From NCBI GenBank assembly GCA_026707335.1, contig JAPOXB010000190.1, positions 1-8,718 of the forward strand: a stretch of DNA of 8,718 nt, read 5' to 3'. Shown piece after piece: positions 5,309 to 8,718 of the stretch. Under the pieces are notes generated by a model, which did not search any database, was not told the DNA's origin, and saw nothing but the letters and a program-made list of their open reading frames with translations. How positions within the stretch are numbered: the first letter of the stretch is position 1; each line of letters opens with the position of its first letter. A program made the translations under genes and the position numbers. The stretch is from Chloroflexota bacterium (GTDB lineage Bacteria; Chloroflexota; Dehalococcoidia; Bin125).

Positions 5309-8300
5309 CGACCACCTCCCCCAAGGCCGCCACCGGACCCGCCGGACGCACGCTCGTGCCCGAGGAGCGACGGGTGTACTCGTCGATCGCGGAGCGGCAC
5401 GAACTGCCCAACCTGATCCGCGTCCAGCTCGATTCGTACCACTGGTTCCTGAACGAGGGGCTGAAGCAGCTCTTCCAGGAGATCTCGCCCATCGAGGACT
5501 TCACCGGCAAGCGCATGGAGTTGCTCTTCGGCGAGTACCGGCTGGTCGACCCGCCCTACTCGGAGCACGAGTGCCGCCAGCGCGACCTGACCTACGCGGC
5601 GCCGCTGCGCGTCACGGTGCAGCTGGTCGTCAAGGACAGCGGCGAGATCAAGGAGCAGGAGCTCTTCTTCGGCGACTTCCCGCTGATGACGTCGACGGGC
5701 ACCTTCGTGATCAACGGGGCCGAGCGGGTCGTGGTCTCGCAGCTGGTGCGCTCGCCGGGGGCGTACTTCAGCACCGTCGTCGACCCGACCACCGGGCGGG
5801 AGCTCTGCAGCGCGAAGCTGATCCCCAATCGGGGCGCATGGCTGGAGTTCGAGACCAGCAACCGCGACCTGCTGACGGTCAAGGTCGACCGCAAGCGCAA
5901 GATCCCGGTCACGACGCTGCTGCGCGCGATCGATTCCGACCCGGAGATCACCGACGACGCGCTGCTGGGCACCGACGAGCGCATCCGCGCGATGCTGCCC
6001 GACGGCGACGCCAACCCGCTGCACCCCTACCTCGAGGCGACGATGGCCAAGGAGCCGGCGCCGCTGGACGGGGAGGACCGCACCAAGGCCTGGGCGCTGC
6101 TGGAGGTCTACCGCCGGCTGCGCCCCGGCGACCCGCCCACGGCCGACAACGCGCGCGGCCTGCTCGACAGCCTGTTCTTCAACTCCCGCCGCTACGACCT
6201 GGGCCGCGTCGGCCGCTACAAGGTCGATAAGCGGCTGGCCCCGCTGCTGGACGGGCCGACGGAGGTGCGCACGCTGCGCCTCGACGACATCCTGGCGATC
6301 GTCAAGCAGCAGATCCGGATCAACAACAGCGAGGACGAGCGGGACGACATCGACCACCTCGGCAACCGGCGCATCCGCGCCGTCGGCGAGTTGATCCTCA
6401 ACCAGTTCCGCGTCGGGCTGCTGCGCATGGAGCGCGTGATCCGCGAGCGCATGACGATCACCGACCCCGAGCAGGCCACGCCCAGCGCGCTGATCAACAT
6501 CCGCCCCGTCGTCGCCTCGATGAAGGAGTTCTTCGGCGGCAGCCAGTTGAGCCAGTTCATGGACCAGACCAACCCGCTGGCCGAGCTGACCCACAAGCGC
6601 CGCCTGAGCGCCCTGGGCCCCGGCGGCCTGAGCCGCGACCGGGCCGGCTTCGACGTGCGCGACGTGCACCACAGCCACTACGGCCGCATCTGCCCCATCG
6701 AGACGCCCGAGGGCCCCAACATCGGCCTCATCGGCAGCCTGGCGACCTACGGCGTGATCAACGAGTTCGGCTTCATCCAGACGCCCTACCGGCGCGTCAT
6801 CCGCGAGCTGCCGGTCGATGCTGAGGAGTTGGTCGGGCGGGTGCTGGCCGAGCCGCAGATCGGACCCCGCGGCGGGCAGATCGGCGAGGCGGGCGACGAG
6901 ATCACGGCCACCATGCAGAGCCGCCTGGCCGCCGCGGGCATCGACCCCGTGCCGGTGCGCGCCTTCGTGGAGGACGAGATCCAGCTGCTCACCGCCGACG
7001 AGGAGGACCGCTTCGTCGTCGCGCAGGCCAACGCGCCGCTCGACAGCGCCGGGCACTTCCTCGAGGAGCGGGTGGAGGTCCGCGACGGCGCGCAGTTCGA
7101 GGAGATCGAGCCCGACCAGATCGACTACATGGACGTGTCGCCGCGGCAGATCGTTTCCGTGGCGACGTCGCTGATCCCGTTCCTGGAGCACGACGACGCC
7201 AACCGCGCCCTGATGGGCTCCAACATGCAGCGCCAGGCGGTGCCGTTGCTGCGCCCCGAGGTGCCCATCGTGGGCACGGGCATGGAGCGGCAGGCGGCGC
7301 ACGACTCGGGGCAGGTCGTGTTCGCGCGCAAGGACGGCAAGGTGACCAAGGCCACCAGCTCCGACATCGCGATCGCCTACGACGACGGCGAGGAGGAGAC
7401 CTTCTCGCTGCTCAAGTTCATGCGCTCCAATCAGGGCACCTGCATCAACCAGCGCCCCATCGTCGCGACGGGCGACCGCGTGGCCGCGGGGCAGGCCCTG
7501 GCCGACTCCTCCTCGACCGACAAGGGCGAACTGGCGCTGGGCCAGAGCGTGCTCGTCGCCTTCATGGCCTGGGAGGGCTACAACTTCGAGGACGCGATCA
7601 TCCTCTCCGAGAACCTCGTGCGGGAGGACAAGTTCACTTCGATCCACATGTCGAAGTACGAGGTCGAGGCCCGCGAGACGAAGCTGGGCCCCGAGGAGAT
7701 CACGCGCGACATCCCCAACGTGGGCGAGGAGTCGCTGCGCGACCTCGACGAAGAGGGCATCGTGCGCATCGGCGCCGAGGTGGGCCCCGGCGACATCCTG
7801 GTGGGCAAGATCACGCCCAAGGGCGAGACCGAGTTGACCGCCGAGGAGAAGCTGCTGCGGGCGATCTTCGGCGAGAAGGCGCGCGAGGTGAAGGACACTT
7901 CGCTGCGCGTGCCGCACGGCGCGCGCGGCACGGTCGTCGAACTGCGCGTCTTCCAGCGCGAGGAGCACGACGAACTGCCGGCCGGCGTCGAGAAGATGGT
8001 CCGCGTCACCATCGCCGAGCGCCGCAAGCTCTCCGAGGGCGACAAGATGGCCGGGCGGCACGGCAACAAGGGCGTCATCTCGCGCATCATGCCGGCCGAG
8101 GACATGCCCTACCTGGAGGACGGCACGCCCGTCGAGATCATCCTCAGCCCCATCGGCGTGCCCAGTCGCATGAATCTGGGCCAGATGCTGGAGACCCAGC
8201 TGGGCTGGGCGGCGCACAACCTGGGCTTCCGGGCCGTGACGCCCGTCTTCGACGGCGCCAGCGAGGGCGCCATCGCCGACGCCATGGGCCGGGCCTGGAT

Positions 8301-8718
8301 CGTGCGCGCGGCCGGCGGCAACGGCTACGCGGAGGTGCCCGACCAGCACGCCGTCGTGCCGGCGATCGACCGCGAGCGCGTCGACGAGTGGCTGCGCGAG
8401 CAGGGCTACGACGCCGGCGCGATCTTCGACGAGAGCCGCGAGGGGCCCGCCAAGCGCGCCGCGCTGGAACTCTGGCTGGAGCAGATCGGCGACGCGCGCG
8501 TGCGCGGCCTGAGCGACGAGGAACTGCTGGAGCGCGCCGACGCCGCCTACCGCGACGGCCGCGGGGCGCCCCCCTTCTTCGGCAAGCAGTGGCTCTACGA
8601 CGGCCGCACCGGCGAGCGCTTCGACCAGCCGGTCACGGTGGGCTTCATCTACATGATGAAGCTGAGCCACATGGTGGAGGACAAGATCCACGCCCGCTCG
8701 ACCGGGCCCTACTCGCTG
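5305..8718 (+). CDS. rpoB: DNA-directed RNA polymerase subunit beta, 3' partial
   Basis: This is the beta subunit of the core enzyme, which with beta-prime forms the active site and DNA channel. The window holds 1138 codons with no stop; the frame runs off the right edge at TGPYSL, so roughly 60-120 C-terminal residues are missing. Landmarks are FVINGAERVVVSQLVRSPGAYF (135-155, stated by position only as the lobe signature), the rifampicin pocket from S413 to S435, CPIETPEGPNIGLIGSLATYG after it, QANAPLD (574-580), FLEHDDANRALMGSNMQRQ in the fork region, GDKMAGRHGNKG (912-923) with the catalytic-site lysines, and DGRTGERFDQPVTVG (1099-1113). Positions equivalent to E. coli D516, H526 and S531 are D420, H430 and S435, all wild type, so target-based rifampicin resistance is not predicted. 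The enterobacterial insertions are absent, but insertions occur near 502-557 and 995-1092. The gene has its own promoter, and no rplJL genes precede it. Confidence 0.97.
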   Translation, partial: MTTTSPKAATGPAGRTLVPEERRVYSSIAERHELPNLIRVQLDSYHWFLNEGLKQLFQEISPIEDFTGKRMELLFGEYRLVDPPYSEHECRQRDLTYAAPLRVTVQLVVKDSGEIKEQELFFGDFPLMTSTGTFVINGAERVVVSQLVRSPGAYFSTVVDPTTGRELCSAKLIPNRGAWLEFETSNRDLLTVKVDRKRKIPVTTLLRAIDSDPEITDDALLGTDERIRAMLPDGDANPLHPYLEATMAKEPAPLDGEDRTKAWALLEVYRRLRPGDPPTADNARGLLDSLFFNSRRYDLGRVGRYKVDKRLAPLLDGPTEVRTLRLDDILAIVKQQIRINNSEDERDDIDHLGNRRIRAVGELILNQFRVGLLRMERVIRERMTITDPEQATPSALINIRPVVASMKEFFGGSQLSQFMDQTNPLAELTHKRRLSALGPGGLSRDRAGFDVRDVHHSHYGRICPIETPEGPNIGLIGSLATYGVINEFGFIQTPYRRVIRELPVDAEELVGRVLAEPQIGPRGGQIGEAGDEITATMQSRLAAAGIDPVPVRAFVEDEIQLLTADEEDRFVVAQANAPLDSAGHFLEERVEVRDGAQFEEIEPDQIDYMDVSPRQIVSVATSLIPFLEHDDANRALMGSNMQRQAVPLLRPEVPIVGTGMERQAAHDSGQVVFARKDGKVTKATSSDIAIAYDDGEEETFSLLKFMRSNQGTCINQRPIVATGDRVAAGQALADSSSTDKGELALGQSVLVAFMAWEGYNFEDAIILSENLVREDKFTSIHMSKYEVEARETKLGPEEITRDIPNVGEESLRDLDEEGIVRIGAEVGPGDILVGKITPKGETELTAEEKLLRAIFGEKAREVKDTSLRVPHGARGTVVELRVFQREEHDELPAGVEKMVRVTIAERRKLSEGDKMAGRHGNKGVISRIMPAEDMPYLEDGTPVEIILSPIGVPSRMNLGQMLETQLGWAAHNLGFRAVTPVFDGASEGAIADAMGRAWIVRAAGGNGYAEVPDQHAVVPAIDRERVDEWLREQGYDAGAIFDESREGPAKRAALELWLEQIGDARVRGLSDEELLERADAAYRDGRGAPPFFGKQWLYDGRTGERFDQPVTVGFIYMMKLSHMVEDKIHARSTGPYSL

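Noticed and set aside
6541..6609. Possible rifampicin-resistance substitutions in RpoB
   Set aside because: The pocket residues (Q417, D420, H430, R433, S435 in local numbering) are the sensitive-type residues. Thr422 and Leu434 are ordinary lineage variation.
5131..8691. A 1186-codon open frame on the minus strand, covering nearly all of rpoB
   Set aside because: It is antisense to an unmistakable RpoB reading frame. Its translation is dominated by low-complexity His, Asp, Leu, Ala, Val and Arg runs with no domain. High GC at third codon positions removes stops in this frame.

Overview
The window is high-GC bacterial chromosome. It holds four clearly supported protein genes plus one partial gene at each edge of the set: a family 5 ABC solute-binding protein (cut at the left edge), two DppB/DppC-type permeases, ribose-phosphate pyrophosphokinase (prs, minus strand), and the RNA polymerase beta subunit (rpoB, cut at the right edge). 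The RpoB sequence (no enterobacterial-type insertions, a long insertion before the C-terminal active-site region, a second insertion just upstream of the QANAPL segment) and the intergenic palindromes built on CCCCCTCTCCAT/ATGGAGAGGGGG suggest a member of the Chloroflexota, perhaps near Thermomicrobia. That placement is inference from remembered family features, not from a search.

Layout. Positions 2-3672 (+) carry solute-binding protein, permease 1 and permease 2, the membrane and extracytoplasmic part of a peptide/nickel/opine-type ABC importer. The two permeases are translationally coupled by a TGATG overlap. A structured repeat of about 135 bp separates the binding protein from the permeases, and a second, longer copy (about 187 bp) follows the second permease, so the permease pair sits between two direct copies of the same palindromic element. 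No ABC ATPase gene follows. The second repeat copy lies between the converging ends of permease 2 and prs and could terminate transcription from both sides.

From about 4800 rightward the window is housekeeping. prs (minus) and rpoB (plus) diverge from a 504-bp intergenic region. Each has a sigma-70-like promoter with a 17-bp spacer: TTGCCG/GATACT for prs, about 30 nt before a GTG start, and TTGAAA/TATCAT for rpoB, about 205 nt before its ATG. A 13-bp direct repeat with a 21-bp period abuts the rpoB -35 box. The rpoB leader contains two short open frames linked to each other and to rpoB by TGATG and ATGA overlaps; their composition argues against a conserved protein, so they are recorded as candidates only.

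Functionally the left part takes up an unknown oligopeptide-like or small-molecule ligand, Prs makes PRPP for nucleotide and amino-acid synthesis, and RpoB forms the catalytic core of RNA polymerase. I see no defence system, CRISPR array, transposase, tRNA or rRNA. The most interesting items are the duplicated composite palindromic repeat around the permeases, the detached rpoB with its own promoter and odd leader, and the two RpoB insertions, one of which resembles a beta-prime module. A very long open frame antisense to rpoB is a composition artefact.
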